Assembly: GCF_026210795.1 (NCBI RefSeq)
Contig: NC_089432.1
Span: 5,084,001-5,148,000 of the forward strand
Source: Rhizophagus irregularis
Lineage: Eukaryota; Glomeromycota; Glomeromycetes; Glomerales; Glomeraceae
Reading direction: 5' to 3'
DNA: 64,000 nt
The notes under the pieces: generated by a model
The model's input: only the letters and a program-made list of their open reading frames with translations
What the model was told of the DNA's origin: nothing
The model's database searches: none
Shown here: positions 13,442 through 25,435 of the stretch, in pieces
Numbering within the stretch: the stretch's first letter is position 1
How the letters are laid out: each line of letters starts with the position of its first letter
Translations under genes and position numbers: made by a program

Positions 13442-13956
13442 ATTTCACCTATAGTTAGTCTTCTTGAAGGATTAGAATCTTATTAAGTTAGCAGTGCATA
13501 ATCAGCGCTTTTTATAGGGTCAGGCCTAATATAAAAATTCGCAGTGCCGATCACTTACTCGTGAATAATTTAAATTTAGAATTTAAATATTTCCTGATAA
13601 CGATAATTTTTATTGCATAACTTAAAAAGTAAAATATTACTATTATTAGAAGGTTTTTACAATTGTGAGGTGAGATTTTGTACCTTTTAATTTCTTGTAT
13701 CACTATGTCTAAAACTTATAAATGGTAAATTTAGCGCCTTATCTGAATCTTTTATTTCTAATATAATAAATTTAAATGGGCTTTTATGTTTGTTTCAGTA
13801 TCGTCATATTGTATTCGTGTATTATTTTCGGTGTGACCAACAATATAAATTCGAAAATTAAAACCAAATTCAGAACACGGCTTGATTTTTTATCAACGAA
13901 AAGATCCGTAATATATTACACTATTTCATTAAATATAGAAAAGATTATTATTTCAA

Positions 13957-14080
13957 ATCACCGGGGGTTATCATCACCGTTGCCCAGAATTATCAATTTT
14001 TACCGGCACTATATTTTTTTAATGCTGGCCGATCATCATAATTTCAGTCACCGGTGATCATCACCCCCGGTGATACCGGT
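13957..14080. mobile_element. Small palindromic-ended element (MITE-like)
   Basis: The left end reads ATCACCGGGGGTTATCATC and the right end contains the near reverse complement, with CACCGGTGATCATCACCCCC before 14074. The interior segment is found again at about 19290-19390. Inverted ends plus a second dispersed copy suggest a MITE. I cannot define a target duplication with confidence, so the superfamily is open. Confidence 0.5.
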
Positions 14081-16131
14081 AATTAGAAAAATTCTTAATA
14101 TAAAAAATTTTTTTTTTTATTATCTTTACATCTTTCTTATATCCTTTGTTTCGGTACGATTATGCTCAAATAATTAGTTTATTGTCTCGATTCGTTTTCG
14201 TTATTGAATTCGTTATATTGTATCGTTATACAATTTTTAAAACTTATCAAGAAAGTATACGCACTTTTTGTGGAAAAATCTTTTTAAGTTTTAGGTTACA
14301 CCTTATTGATTGATTGTTCGAATAATGCCAATTTTTTTTTTTCAAAAAAAAAATAATAATAATTTTGTTGCTTTGTTTCTTTCTCTTCAATATTAAAATG
14401 TTCTATTTCTTTAGGACTTGTTATTTTGTTATACAGATTTTATTAAAATAATCGGTCTCCATATATATATTTATATATCCCGAATATATTAATTTCGGTT
14501 TAAAAAATCATTAGAAATAAAAAAAATGAAAAAAAACTGATGACAAAATTGTTATCTATCCGCAACTTCCATTATGATCGGTTCTTTTAGCATAACAACG
14601 TAATTTCCTGAAAGAAATTTAAATTGAGTAACTTTGAAAATTCAAATATGGTTTTTTTTTATTTAGCTGCGCTGATTCAAATCATGTGATATGCTGTAAT
14701 ATCAGATGTCACACTCTGCACTGAGAAGGCTTGTTTAAGTAAAATAAGCTAATCCTCTCACATCACATCAGGTTTGTATTTTAACGTGTACACAAGGTGT
14801 GGTATGATGCACATCGACAAATAATACATTTAACACATGAATACATTAAATAATAAACTACTTGGAGTGATCAGTATGTGAACAATCGCTGCTGAAAATT
14901 GCTTGAGCGAGAATTTTGAATACTTAGAAGACAAATTTATTCCGTATTATTGCGTATTACGGTAGTTAATATCCTTTAGTGTAGTGTGGGTTTCAATGAG
15001 AATTTATCTGGAGAATTGTTTAGAGTTATGGTACATTGAATTTTTAGTTTAGTACCTTAATTGCATGTCTTCCAATTGAGTTAAAAGAAGTTTTTATTAA
15101 AATGGAGTTATTATGTAATATAGAATCATTGAAAAGGTTTTATAATCTTTCTTAGAAAAGAAAATTTGATTTGAAATTAAAGCAGTGAAATAACCTTTCT
15201 AAATTTATATAGGAAATCTCGCACTTCGTTTCATATTAAAAATTGAAGATATAAAGTCATAACCTCTTAATCTCGCATCGATGCTGAATGTAAATGAAAT
15301 AACATGGATTCTTGTATATGATTGTAATCTACTAAAGTATGTTCATTTATCGGTAAAACAAATCTTCATTGGGACTTGTGGTATTCATCATGAATTCTTG
15401 CTTTTACTTGAATAAGTATATCATTCGAAATATTATAATGATATAGTTATTTAATTTTGTGGTAAAGTATTATTAAAAAATTTAAAAAGGATTGATCATT
15501 TCGGTATATTATATTGGACACAATCATAATACTACTCTTAATGCTGAGATTAAAAATGAGTTTAACTATTATCGAATAGAAATGAATGTCTAGATAATTT
15601 TTTTTTCGGTAATTAACAATTACGATATCTGATATGTCGAATAACGTAATTTTAGTACTAAAATTTGTATATATTTATCTTTTATGGTAAATCCAGAAGA
15701 AAAAGATTTTATCATTATCGGTGTACTTATTAATTAATTAATATTGTCAAATATACTTACTGTATATTAAATCTTAATCAAGTTAAATAACATAAAAAGG
15801 TGACACAATACAGAGTTTGCGCGTGAATCCTTCTTTTTTTGGGCAATGACAGGATAAAGCGTTATAATATTTTATTAAAATGGTAGTTAAACAACTATTA
15901 ACATGTTATTTTATTTGTAAGTAAAAATTTTAAAATTATTCACTGTTTAGTACGCAAAAATTGAATAACTGATAATTGATCAGCGAATTAATTTATTACA
16001 CGTGATTACTAAAGTCAGATCTGAAATAATCGATCTGCATGCATGCTGTGTATACCTTATTTAAATAAAAAAATTTTTTCGTACTCGGATAAATATAACT
16101 TTTTCATAATAATATTATATACATATTCAAA
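14081..16131. other. Intergenic region and 5' flank of kinase pseudogene C
   Basis: Two kilobases of AT-rich sequence without a supported gene. The last 150 bases resemble the 5' flanks of kinase copies D, E and F: CACGTG at 15999-16004, a GCATGC-containing stretch near 16035, and the TTTCGTACTCGGATAAA motif about 55 bases before the ATG. Confidence 0.5.
15999..16004 (+). promoter_or_regulatory. Conserved CACGTG element upstream of copy C
   Basis: A palindromic CACGTG lies about 130 bases before the former ATG at 16132, next to TGATCAGCGAAT. The same arrangement precedes copies D, E and F. CACGTG is the core of E-box/bHLH sites in fungi. Conservation may only reflect recent duplication, so the regulatory role is an inference. 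Confidence 0.35.
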
Positions 16132-18345
16132 ATGTCTGAAATGAACGAATGGGTTAAGTGGATTGATGAAGCTATTGCTAAAAAGCATATTAAGCATTAC
16201 GAGTATAAATATTTTAAACATATTCAAGAAATTGGTACTGGTGGTTTTGGAAAGGTTTATCGTGCGAAATGGAAAATTCATATCAATATTTTGCGTTAAA
16301 ATCTCTTCTTAATATTGAAGAGGATGCTATTAAGGAACTTGTTCATGAGGTGAATATAAAATATGCATATTTATATGTTATTTCTGTTTAAAAACTTATT
16401 TTATGTATAATTTATATATTTAGATTGAGCTTCAACGTGAAGTTACTTCCATAATAACGTTATTAGCTTTCATGGAGTTACTATTTCAGATCAAGGTAAT
16501 AAATAAAATATTTTTTTAAAAAAATAATATATGTTATTATATTACAATAAATTTAAAATTTATTCTTTTTTTTAGAGAATCAAAGTGACAACATTAAGAC
16601 ATATCTTTTAGTGATGGAGTACGCTGATGGTGGTTCGCTTAGCAAGTATTTGAAAGAAAATTTTGAGAAACTTACATGGGAAGTTAAACTTAAACTTGCT
16701 TACCAGTTGGCTAGTGCCGTATCATGCTTGCATGATGAAGACATAATACATCGTGATTTGGTGATAATTTATCAAATTTATTTATAAAATAATTATTATC
16801 AATTATATTATTTTGCCATAACAATTTATTTATTTTCTTATTATAGCATTCTAATAATGTATTAGTCAATCAAGATACTATTAAATTGGCGGATTTTGGA
16901 TTGTCAAAGAGAATCGAAGCGTCAACTAAAAAGAAAAAAGATTTATTTGATGTAGTTCCTTATATGGATCCAAAGAAATTCAGCAATAGATCATATTCTT
17001 TAAATAAGAAGAGTGACGTATACAGTGTAGGCGTACTTTTGTGGGAGATATCAAGTGGTAAACCACCTTTTTATGTAGAAGGAGAGTCATATGATGGTTG
17101 TTTAGCTGTGCAAATTATGCAAGGCCATAGAGAAACTACTGTTCCTTATACTCCCATTGAATACGTTAAGCTTTATACTGGTAAGTTTAATACTTTTTTA
17201 TTTATTTGTAAAAATAGTATTATAATTGAAAATTTGAATTTTTTTTTAGAATGTTGGGACGACAACCCAAAGAATGGCCATCTATTCAAGAAGTTGTTGA
17301 AAGATTAGATGGTATAATTAATCAAAGAAACGAAAATATTGATGAGAAATGACAAATAAAAATATAGTTTTAAATAGTATTGAAGAATCATCACATGGAG
17401 AATTATCTCAGGTTACTCAAGAATTCAATAAAATGAATACAAAAGAAATAATGGGAACTATGACATCAAGTAATCAAATTATTAACCAAAATTTGTTAAG
17501 TGTAATAGTTAATAATATTACAGAATTTATTTTTGAAGTGGTAAATAATAAGAGAAATAATGATAAGTTAAGACAGAAAGTTATTGATTATTTTAATAAT
17601 CGAAACATAAATCCACAAGAAATTTATAATTGGCTATTTGATAATCAAAATTATAATTCAAATTCAATTTTCTTGGATTTTTTAATTTTTATGGAATTGA
17701 AACAAGTGAAAATAAAAAGATGGCTTTTGATTTATTTATTAATGCTTCTGAACAAGATCATATATTGGCACAATATTTTGTTGGTTTTTGTTATATGTTT
17801 GGAAATGAAACTTCATTAAACTATTCATTAGCTTTTAAATATTATGAAAAAGTAGCTAATAAAGATTATGCAGTAGGACAGTTGTTTACTGGGTTTTGTT
17901 ATGATTATGGATATGGCATAAGTAAAGAACCAAAACTTGCTTTTTATTGGTATGAAAAAGCTGCAAATAATGGAAATATAGTAGCCATGTATAACCTTGG
18001 AAGTTCTTATAAAGATGGAAAAGGTGTTGAAAAAGATATAGATAAAGCAATTTATTGTTATAAAAAATCTGCAGAACAAGGTGATGAAGATGCTCAACAT
18101 AAATTAGAAGAATTAACAAAAACCAACTGGGTATTGTTATAGTAATGGATATGAAAACTTACTCTTTATTGGTATGAAAAATCTGCAAATAATGGGAATA
18201 TAGTTGGCATGTCTAATTTTGGCTATTTTTATAAAATTGGAAAAGATGTTGAAAAGGATATAGATAAAACAATTTATTGGTATAAAAATCTACAGAACAA
18301 GGATATGAAGATGCTCAAGTATGATTAGAATAATGAAAACCAAGT
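16132..18345 (+). pseudogene. Kinase-Sel1 pseudogene (copy C)
   Basis: Close relative of copy D with the same exon pattern: 16132-16349, 16424-16495, 16576-16760, 16847-17180, and 17250 onward. Compared base by base with D it carries several disabling changes. One A is lost in the run near 16273. One T is lost near 16446, and one base near 17267 in the CWDDNP segment. A 13-base deletion near 17348 creates a TGA. A 4-base deletion near 17667 breaks the first Sel1 repeat. The kinase segment with DFG (16886-17180) and a Sel1 segment (17720-18142) remain readable. From 18125 to 18345 a further degraded copy of the last two Sel1 repeats follows, probably a partial internal duplication. This copy cannot give the full protein. 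Confidence 0.9.
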
Positions 18346-18689
18346 TATTTATGTAAATTTATTTGTAATCTGTAAACAATTTCAGTTATTTATTAATAAA
18401 TCATTTGTATTATAAATGTAGTGTATACATCTTGAAATGTTTAATTTATAACTATGTTAAATATATTTACAGATAAATTTATATGGCAAATCAGCATTAA
18501 TTAATATTATTAAAATTTCTTGTAATGCGACATTAAATGTTATTTTATGGGTAAAATCATCATGTATTTTTTTAAAGAGTTATATTTTTGAAGTTAGATT
18601 TTTAATTTATTACTAAACTATTGGGAAATTTACTTACCTAAATAAAGGATGAAATTAACTATAATTACTATATTTAATAATTTTATTCA

Positions 18690-19180
18690 TACATTATATT
18701 TTTTAAATTACCAGTACTCTCAAAATTGACCAGTAAAATTTAACACAGAACATTTGATTTTAGACTATTTATTTGCACAAAATAAGTCAACAAAATTCAC
18801 ACTACAAGTAATACATGATTTTCACTAAAAAAATTGATCATTGATCAGTTCATGTTTAATGTTATCTGATAATATGATCAGATGCATGTTCGCATGAACA
18901 TATTTTACCGTAGTTTTAGATTTGTAAGTTTTATCAGACAGTTAATGTCTAAATTAAAAATTGTAATACTGTATGGGAAAAGAATAATCATGATACTAGT
19001 TTTCATATTGACCAAATATTTTTATTCCAAAATTTTCTTTCTTTTTTTTTTTTTATGAAAAAGTGCATTTTTGTTCGGTCTCTGAAACTTAAGGAAATTC
19101 CAACCTTGTATTGTAATTTTAATTTTAAAAATATAGCTTAAACGCCAAAAAAATATCTAAATTTAATTGATATGAGATGT
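18690..19180 (+). repeat. Kinase-array flank block, copy 1
   Basis: This block includes CAAAATTGACCAGTAAAATT, the ATTTGCACAAAATAAGTCAA region and TTGATCATTGATCAGTTCATG. It recurs upstream of copy D (36735-37430), downstream of D (40060-40290), and in reverse complement next to copies E and F. It marks the boundaries of duplicated kinase units. No coding content is seen. Confidence 0.75.
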
Positions 19181-19286
19181 ATTTTGTACTGTTGATTACA
19201 TGTGATATAATGGGATATTTTTTTGCTTTTAAATTAATTGCAAAAGTAAATGCTATTACTAAATTTTTTAAAACTTCATTTGGCAG

Positions 19287-19395
19287 GTTTTGGCCAGAAA
19301 CATCAATTTTTACCGGCACTATATTTTTAATGCTGGTTGATCGTCATAATTTCAGCCACCGGTGATCATCACCCCGGTGATAGTTAGAAAAATTC
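19287..19395. repeat. Second, partial copy of the 13957-14080 element
   Basis: The stretch with ATCAATTTTTACCGGCACTA and CACCGGTGATCATCACCCCG matches the right two thirds of the element at 13957-14080. The left inverted end is missing. Short ORFs reading through both copies end in the same peptide only because of this repeat. Confidence 0.7.
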
Positions 19396-20837
19396 TATAA
19401 TAAACGTTTAAAGAAAGTTTAAAAAATTTCTTGGGGTGTATAAATTTGATGAGTAAACTTGAAAAGAAACTCTCAAATAAAAATCATGAATTAGAAAATG
19501 AAATCGATTATCGAAGATTTTTTCAACTGAAGTTAAATCAGTTTCAGAACACTGTGGAATATTGGACTGTAAAGTTTCAAATTATTTTTCATAACTTATT
19601 TGGATTTTTGAGGCTGATTCCTATAAAAAAGGAAAATTAAAAAAATTTAATTAAAAGCTTTGAATATATTTTTTTCAATATTTGGGATTTCCGGTTTTCA
19701 TGTTGAAGCCGATTTCCTAAAAAAGAAAAAAAGGTCAGAAATGATTTCTTTTAATAGTCTAGAATTCATTCTTTTGAAACTTACCTGGGATAAAAAAAAA
19801 ATTTTTTTTTAAACCATAACTTGGAAATCCAGCGCCCATTTCGGATCATTTCGGAGCTGGTTTCTCTACAAAGATGGATTTGGTAAAATATACTCAGCTG
19901 AATGGTCAGTTCCTTCTTTTTTTAAAAAAAGATAAATTATTTCAATATTACAGTATAAAAATCCTTTTCTTTCTATGCTTTTATTCAAAAATAAAAGTAA
20001 ATTGATAAGTAAAAAAGATGATAAAAAATTAAGAATTTCCGATTAAAAGAAAAAGTTTTTTTTTAAAAAAAATTTTGGTCATTGACATGTTAAAAAAGGA
20101 CAAAAATTAGTAATAAAAAAATAAAAAATCAAATCGTTTATTAAACGTTTCTTCGAAAAAGTTCAAAATTCTAAAAGAGGAAAAGTTTCGATAAAGTTTA
20201 AATTTTAAAAAGGGGAAAGTTTTGATAGTTTAAAATTTTATTAAATGCTATACATAGTGACTAATTTAATATAAATAGCGAAAGGTTTCAAAATATTATT
20301 TATTTATTTTATTTTATGTGAAGAATGGCAGGATCATCAAAAGGGCAAAACTAACTTATTAAGGAAAAAAACCCAAGGTTTCAAAATATTTATTTTATTT
20401 TATTTATTTTATGTGAAGCCAGACAGCCAAATAAACAGGATAAACTCCCATCGGAGTACAATCCTAATTCTTGTCATCATCCCGCCAGGAACCAATAAAA
20501 GCTCAAGGAAGGACCCTAACTTCTAATTATATAAGAGGGCCATAGCTTATCTTACCGCTACGGCCAACGTAAGGATAAGGAACATCCATGATAATAAAAG
20601 AAAACCATAACGAATGTAAATATATAACAATCTATATAAAAAAAGATCCATATTTTTCTTTTGACCAAAAGGCTACCAACCGTAAATACTGTCATGGTTG
20701 GAATGATTCACACTATTCTAAATTGTTATCTAAAAAAAAGATAAAAAAGAAAACCAAAAGCATGATAGCATATACAAATTAAGAAAAGAAACCTAAATAT
20801 AATAACGAAAATAATTGACTCTAAAACTAAAAAAAAA
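19396..20837. other. Low-complexity A/T region 3' of gene G1
   Basis: The region is rich in homopolymer A and T runs. A motif AAGGTTTCAAAATATT appears at about 20286 and 20378, and again near 23058 and 36360. It marks the edges of the two tandem G units. The segment 20640-20720 is similar to 23300-23390, which confirms that the G units were duplicated together with 3' flanking DNA. The ORFs at 19431-19640 and 20588-20782 are not supported. Confidence 0.5.
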
Positions 20838-22876
20838 TTATATATTAGCAGAGGAACCTGAAGGATCTGCTTCTGAAGAGTCGTCAGCTTTAGCAGGGAT
20901 GTAACGCCTTCATTTTAATCGATCAATGGAACCATATATGGGTATGGGTAAAGTGTGATGTAGTAAGACGTTTGTATGGACGTCTTTCGATTTCCTTGGT
21001 ATCATCAGAAGTAATGACATTCGAATCCTATTGCGAAGGATTGTTAATATAATATCTTCCGCCTTTAGAAGGAACGTAAAGTTCATCATTCGTCATAGGT
21101 GGGATAACAGATATGCTCTTTCCAAGATTAAAGGCATCGTTGAAGGTGGTCATTTCTTGGTAAAGTTTAAGTTGGAAGTTAATATTACCTTCCATCATGC
21201 TATATCGTGAAGCGAGATTCGACATATTTTGGTGGTGATACTCAGATCGTAAAGAATGCCATTTTATGGCTCAGTTATGGCATTCGTAATGTTTAACACT
21301 TGTGCCGTGTAGGGCAGCTTCTTGCTTTCCTTTCCCTTTAATAAGGTCTTGAATACGATCATTTTCTTTGACAAGCAATTGTTGACGTTCCTCAAGAGAT
21401 GAGCGTGAAGGAGGTGGTGTTGATTTACGTTCAAGATCCAACTTATACATATAAGTAAACCATTCGCGAGATCCAGGAATAATAAATTCACCTGAGGCCG
21501 TATAAAGAGGCTTCTTAGGAATAATGTCTTTGTATTTTGACGGAAAAAACCCATTCGGGATAGGGTTATATTGTTCGACCGTATAAATTAAAAGGTCTTT
21601 CTTGGGAGTAATCTCCTGATTGTAAGGAATCTTGAAGCCATAGTCGGGATAATCAAGACCATGGGTGTATTGAAGATATTTAATCGGCTTGTAGATATAT
21701 TGCGATGGTAAAAATAAAAACCGGTAGCGTTGAGCAGTAATCAGCTGGTGCTTCATTGTATCAAGGCGATTATGTTCCTTGGCATGAAAAATTCATCGGC
21801 ATGCCCTATGATGGCGTATTTTCTGCGCTTTCGCTATTTTAGCATTTTTACTACGCGTAACTGAAAAGGTGTCCAGCCATTTACGATACATTTGCTTATT
21901 CACATGATGTATAACTAAGCCTTTAGTACGAGCAAGATAAGATTCCTTATAACTAATTCCCAATCGTTGGGATACAACATCTTTTTTCCATCTGCAATTC
22001 CATCTGTCATGTAACAAATTAGCATGTGAGCGCTTGTCGTTGACCGGAGTAGTAATGGTTGAGGTGAGGTCCTGACGTCCATGATTTCGGACATTATTGA
22101 AAGTATCATTACGAAAGAAAAGTTGTTGATGCATAACACAGGAGCGTCTACATTGAGACATAACAAAGGGGCTAGGAACTTGACATTTATTACAAGGGTG
22201 TAAAACGGTGAATGTGATGGTTGTTGAGAACAAGGGATATATTCCAAAATGAAAATGATATTTCTTATATGTGAAATTAAAAAAAGTACGAGTCGTAGTA
22301 TTATGTTCACGTAAATTATTAGCACGTGATGAAATCATTTCTTTACGAGCCAATAATCTATCTCGAATAAAAGAAAAAAATTTTTGTTGTATTTTGCGAG
22401 GTAAAACTCTTTGTGAAGAAAAAAAGTGTGTAAGCATACAACTAATTCTATATTTGTCATTCAGTGTTGAGCTCGTGTTGTGATAAAAGATAGGGGTACT
22501 TTTCATATGATAATCATTTGTGTAAATTTTAAGATGAATATCATTGGTGTTTTGAGGTAGATCATTTAACTTGAAAAAGTAACTTCTTGATCGTCTGATT
22601 TCATAAATCTTGTTGTATCCAGCCCTATTTGGACGGGTCACGTGAAATTTAGAAAAACGGAAATTTTCCCACCGGCGAAGAAGAGGAAGAAGGTTTATTA
22701 AAAGGTTTTTTACTATGAGAAGTGTAAGAAGGAGTTGAAGGAGCGTGAGATATAATATCTTTACGAGTAGAAATTTTGTCTAAAACTCTTTTATTAGAGT
22801 GTTGGTTAAGGTTAGTGAAATCATTATTTGGTTTTTCGTAACTTTCATAATCGTCTATGCGAAGAAAAGAGGACAT
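20838..22876 (-). pseudogene. Unrecognised Glomeromycotina-type gene, decayed copy (G1)
   Basis: The probable start is the ATG at 22876; its context (CAT, then ATTTCCTTGGGTTTGGGTA on the + strand) matches the start of paralog G2. Readable segments are 22876-22649, then after a frameshift 22641-21793, 21756-21271, 21225-21028, and a last piece ending at 20838. Conserved features shared with G2 are RAGYNKIYEIRR near the N-terminus, HFFSSQ, TFFNFTYKKYHFHFGI, a Cys/His cluster with HPCNKCQVPSPFVM, FLFLPSQ, WFTYMYKLDLER and HGTS. Disabling changes include the frameshift near 22655, an in-frame TGA at 21793-21795 and a TAG at about 21027. I do not recognise the family. The Cys/His cluster could bind metal, and nuclease or transposon origin is possible but not shown. 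G1 lies in tandem with G2 on the same strand. Confidence 0.65.
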
Positions 22877-23505
22877 ATTTCCTTGGGTTTGGGTATAATA
22901 AGAACAGTAAAACCTCATCTTATGCCCGAGGCACCCTTCCGGGCTTCTACCTCTTAAGAGTGTTTATAAAATAAAACTTATAATGAAACCTACGCTATTT
23001 ACTGTGGAAAACTAACAAAAATAAAAAAAGGGGAAAGAGTTTTTTTTTTTTTCCTCCCAAGGTTTCAAAATATTTATTTATTTATTTTATTACTAAAAGA
23101 GTGTTAGAACCCAGACTATTACAAATAAAAGAAGGAAGAGTTCAAAAAGACTTGAAACTAATATATGTGTATAGACCTTTGTTCGTCATCCCCTACGGGA
23201 CCCCACTCTTCGATCTGTACTATTTGATAAAGTAGGACTACGCTAAAAAATCAAATGGGAACAATCAAAAAGCTAATCTAAAAAAAAAGAAAAGTTAGTT
23301 GATCCGTATTTTTCTTTTGGCCTAAGCCACCACCTGTAAATACTGTCATAGGTGGAATGGTAAACACTATTCTTATTGTATATACTATCATTGTAAGTTT
23401 AAAAAGATAAAAAAAAATAAGAAATAGACAACGTCTATATATAAAAATGATTCCAAAATAATGAAATACTAATCTATGAATTCAGATATGAGAACATTAA
23501 TAAAA
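22877..23505. other. Spacer between the tandem G units
   Basis: This spacer holds the 5' flank of G1 (GC-richer stretch GGGCTTCTACC near 22940, a GGGGAAAGAG box near 23030, then AAGGTTTCAAAATATT near 23058) and the 3' flank of G2. The same boxes occur upstream of G2 at 36230-36370. They may be promoter elements carried along by the tandem duplication. Confidence 0.5.
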
Positions 23506-25147
23506 TTATTTAGACGATCCTGCCTGCTCAGAATCAAGAGCTAAAGGAGTATCTAGGCGAGAGCGTTTACGTATGCCATAAGAACTCGAGTTATTATCAA
23601 AGTTGCGATCATTATGTTTCGAAGGACGGTATTCAATTTCTTTGGTGTCATCGGACGTGGATGACTCGGTAGGGAGTGTATTATCCTTATAAAAGAATAC
23701 TGATCGTGTGGTAATACACTTTAAACTAAGAGGAGCTAATACGCCAGGGTAGTTAATAAAAAAAGAATCTATTTCCGATTGTAAGAGTTTCTTCTTTTTG
23801 CTTTTCTTTTTCTTGGAAGGGGTAATAGGTTGAGAATTTTTCATATTAACATGATAAACATCGCTCCACCTCATTAAATCAGACACTTGACGTTGTCAAT
23901 ATTTAACGTTTTTAGAACTAGTGCCATGGTATAAGGCTAAATCATGAATTCTAATATCTTCTTGTATTATAAGATCGGTTATTTCCTTTGAACGTTCTTC
24001 TAGATGCTGTTGATAACGAACTCTAGAAGCTTCACCTTCAACAGTAAGTTCATCAATTCTAGCGGTAAATTTAGCATCATCTGCTTTTCTAAGGCGTTCA
24101 TCATGGGTATCTAAATCCAATTGATACATATAAGTAAACCATTCCCTAAAGCCAGGGCAATAAATGAACCAAAATGATCATAAATAGGATCAGGTGGTAT
24201 TATATCTCGATATTTGAGAGGAATAAACATGTCCGGAGTAGGATTATAAGGAGCGACCGTATATAATATTTCATTGTTAAGAACTGAAGCTGAAGTCGTA
24301 GCTGTGGCAATGGAAAAATTACTTGTAGCCTTTGGTCGGCTGGTCGTATTCGTATTAGTACCAAAATAATGAGGAATAGTAAAATTATAATCCTTTTGTT
24401 TGGGAATATCAACAGTTTTCTTATAACGTAAGTGTTTGAGAGGAGTCGTAAATTTTTGAGATGGTAAGAAAAGGAATCGTCCTTTTTTAGCCGTGGCCAG
24501 TTTCGTTGATGTACTGGAAACAGCTCCTGGTTTAGTAACTTCTTGTGATAAGATACGATGACAAGAGCGTTCGAATCTAATTTGCTGCTTTTTAGCTGTC
24601 CTCAGATTAGGACTTGGAGTTAGTTGGAAGTTATTCATAAGTTTGTGATAAATGTGAGTACGTCCAGGTCTGAGTTTACGATTTGAATTGCAAACAACAT
24701 ATTTTGAGTTATAAGAGATGCCCGTTCTTGAGGAGAATATCGATTTTGATTCTTTTTTTATCCATCGGTCAAATGTCAAATTAGCGTGGAACTGTTTATT
24801 TTGATGTTGATTACTACATGTAAAATCACCATGTTCGTTTCGTACAAAAGCTATTGCAGCTGGGTATTTGTGAAAAAAATGTAAGCCACATCCATATCTC
24901 TTATTAAACATTACTATAGGACAAGGAACCTCACAAGGTCGAGGTAGAATAGATAAGCCTTTTGTCTCAATCATATGGTCACAAGGGATAAAGATACCAA
25001 AATGAAATCTATATCTTTTGTACGAGAAATTAAAAAAAGTTTTCATTGTTGTATTCTTATTGTTGATTTTACTCTCACGTGACTTGATAAACGTGATTCT
25101 ATCTAATAACTTTTGGCGTATCATATCAAAATATTTTTTTTGAATAC
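23506..25147 (-). pseudogene. Unrecognised gene G2, 3' part, split by the retrotransposon
   Basis: This is the C-terminal two thirds of G2. It continues, across the retrotransposon, from the N-terminal part at 35680-36185; the peptide KVIPRRI on one side is followed by QKKYF on the other, matching VLPRKIQQKFF in G1. Conserved segments include TFFNFSYKRYRFHFGIF, RPCEVPCPIVM, FLFLPSQ and, after a one-base deletion near 24160, REWFTYMYQLDLD. A TGA near 23896, after GTSSKNVKY, is followed by a further in-frame segment with a Lys-rich stretch (possible nuclear localisation) and SDDTKEIEYRP, down to 23506. The retrotransposon insertion and the one-base deletion inactivate the gene. Function unknown. 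Confidence 0.65.
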
Positions 25148-25435
25148 TGTTAATCGAATAATCACATGACCAGTGATCATGTTACGAATGTTACGAATGT
25201 TACGAATGTTGCAAATGTTACGAATGTTTAATATGTTTAACATGTTAAACATATGCAACATATTAAATATATAACACATATTTAACATATTACATTTGTT
25301 AAATATATAGCATTTATTTAATATTCTTAACATGATTAGCATAGAATTTATTGTTATAAATACATGCGTTCTAAATCAATGTAATAATAGATAATTCTGT
25401 TATATTTTAATAAAAAGCATTTATTAAATAAATTA

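Noticed and set aside
13776-14057. 93-codon ORF sharing a C-terminal peptide with 19177-19365
   Set aside because: The shared peptide comes from the dispersed palindromic element that both frames cross.
17828-18119. Antisense ORFs of 77-90 codons across Sel1 repeats, found in four kinase copies (also 39405-39674, 48814-49083, 52598-52867)
   Set aside because: They sit exactly opposite the Sel1 coding frame and are kept open only because the paralogs are similar. They occur in pseudogenes as well as in intact copies, with no independent start context or domain.
25121-25342. ORF rich in Asn/Ile/Met at the LTR start, repeated at 34953-35300
   Set aside because: It is produced by the tandem ATGTTACGA-type repeats of the LTR read on the minus strand, and it appears in both LTRs for that reason.
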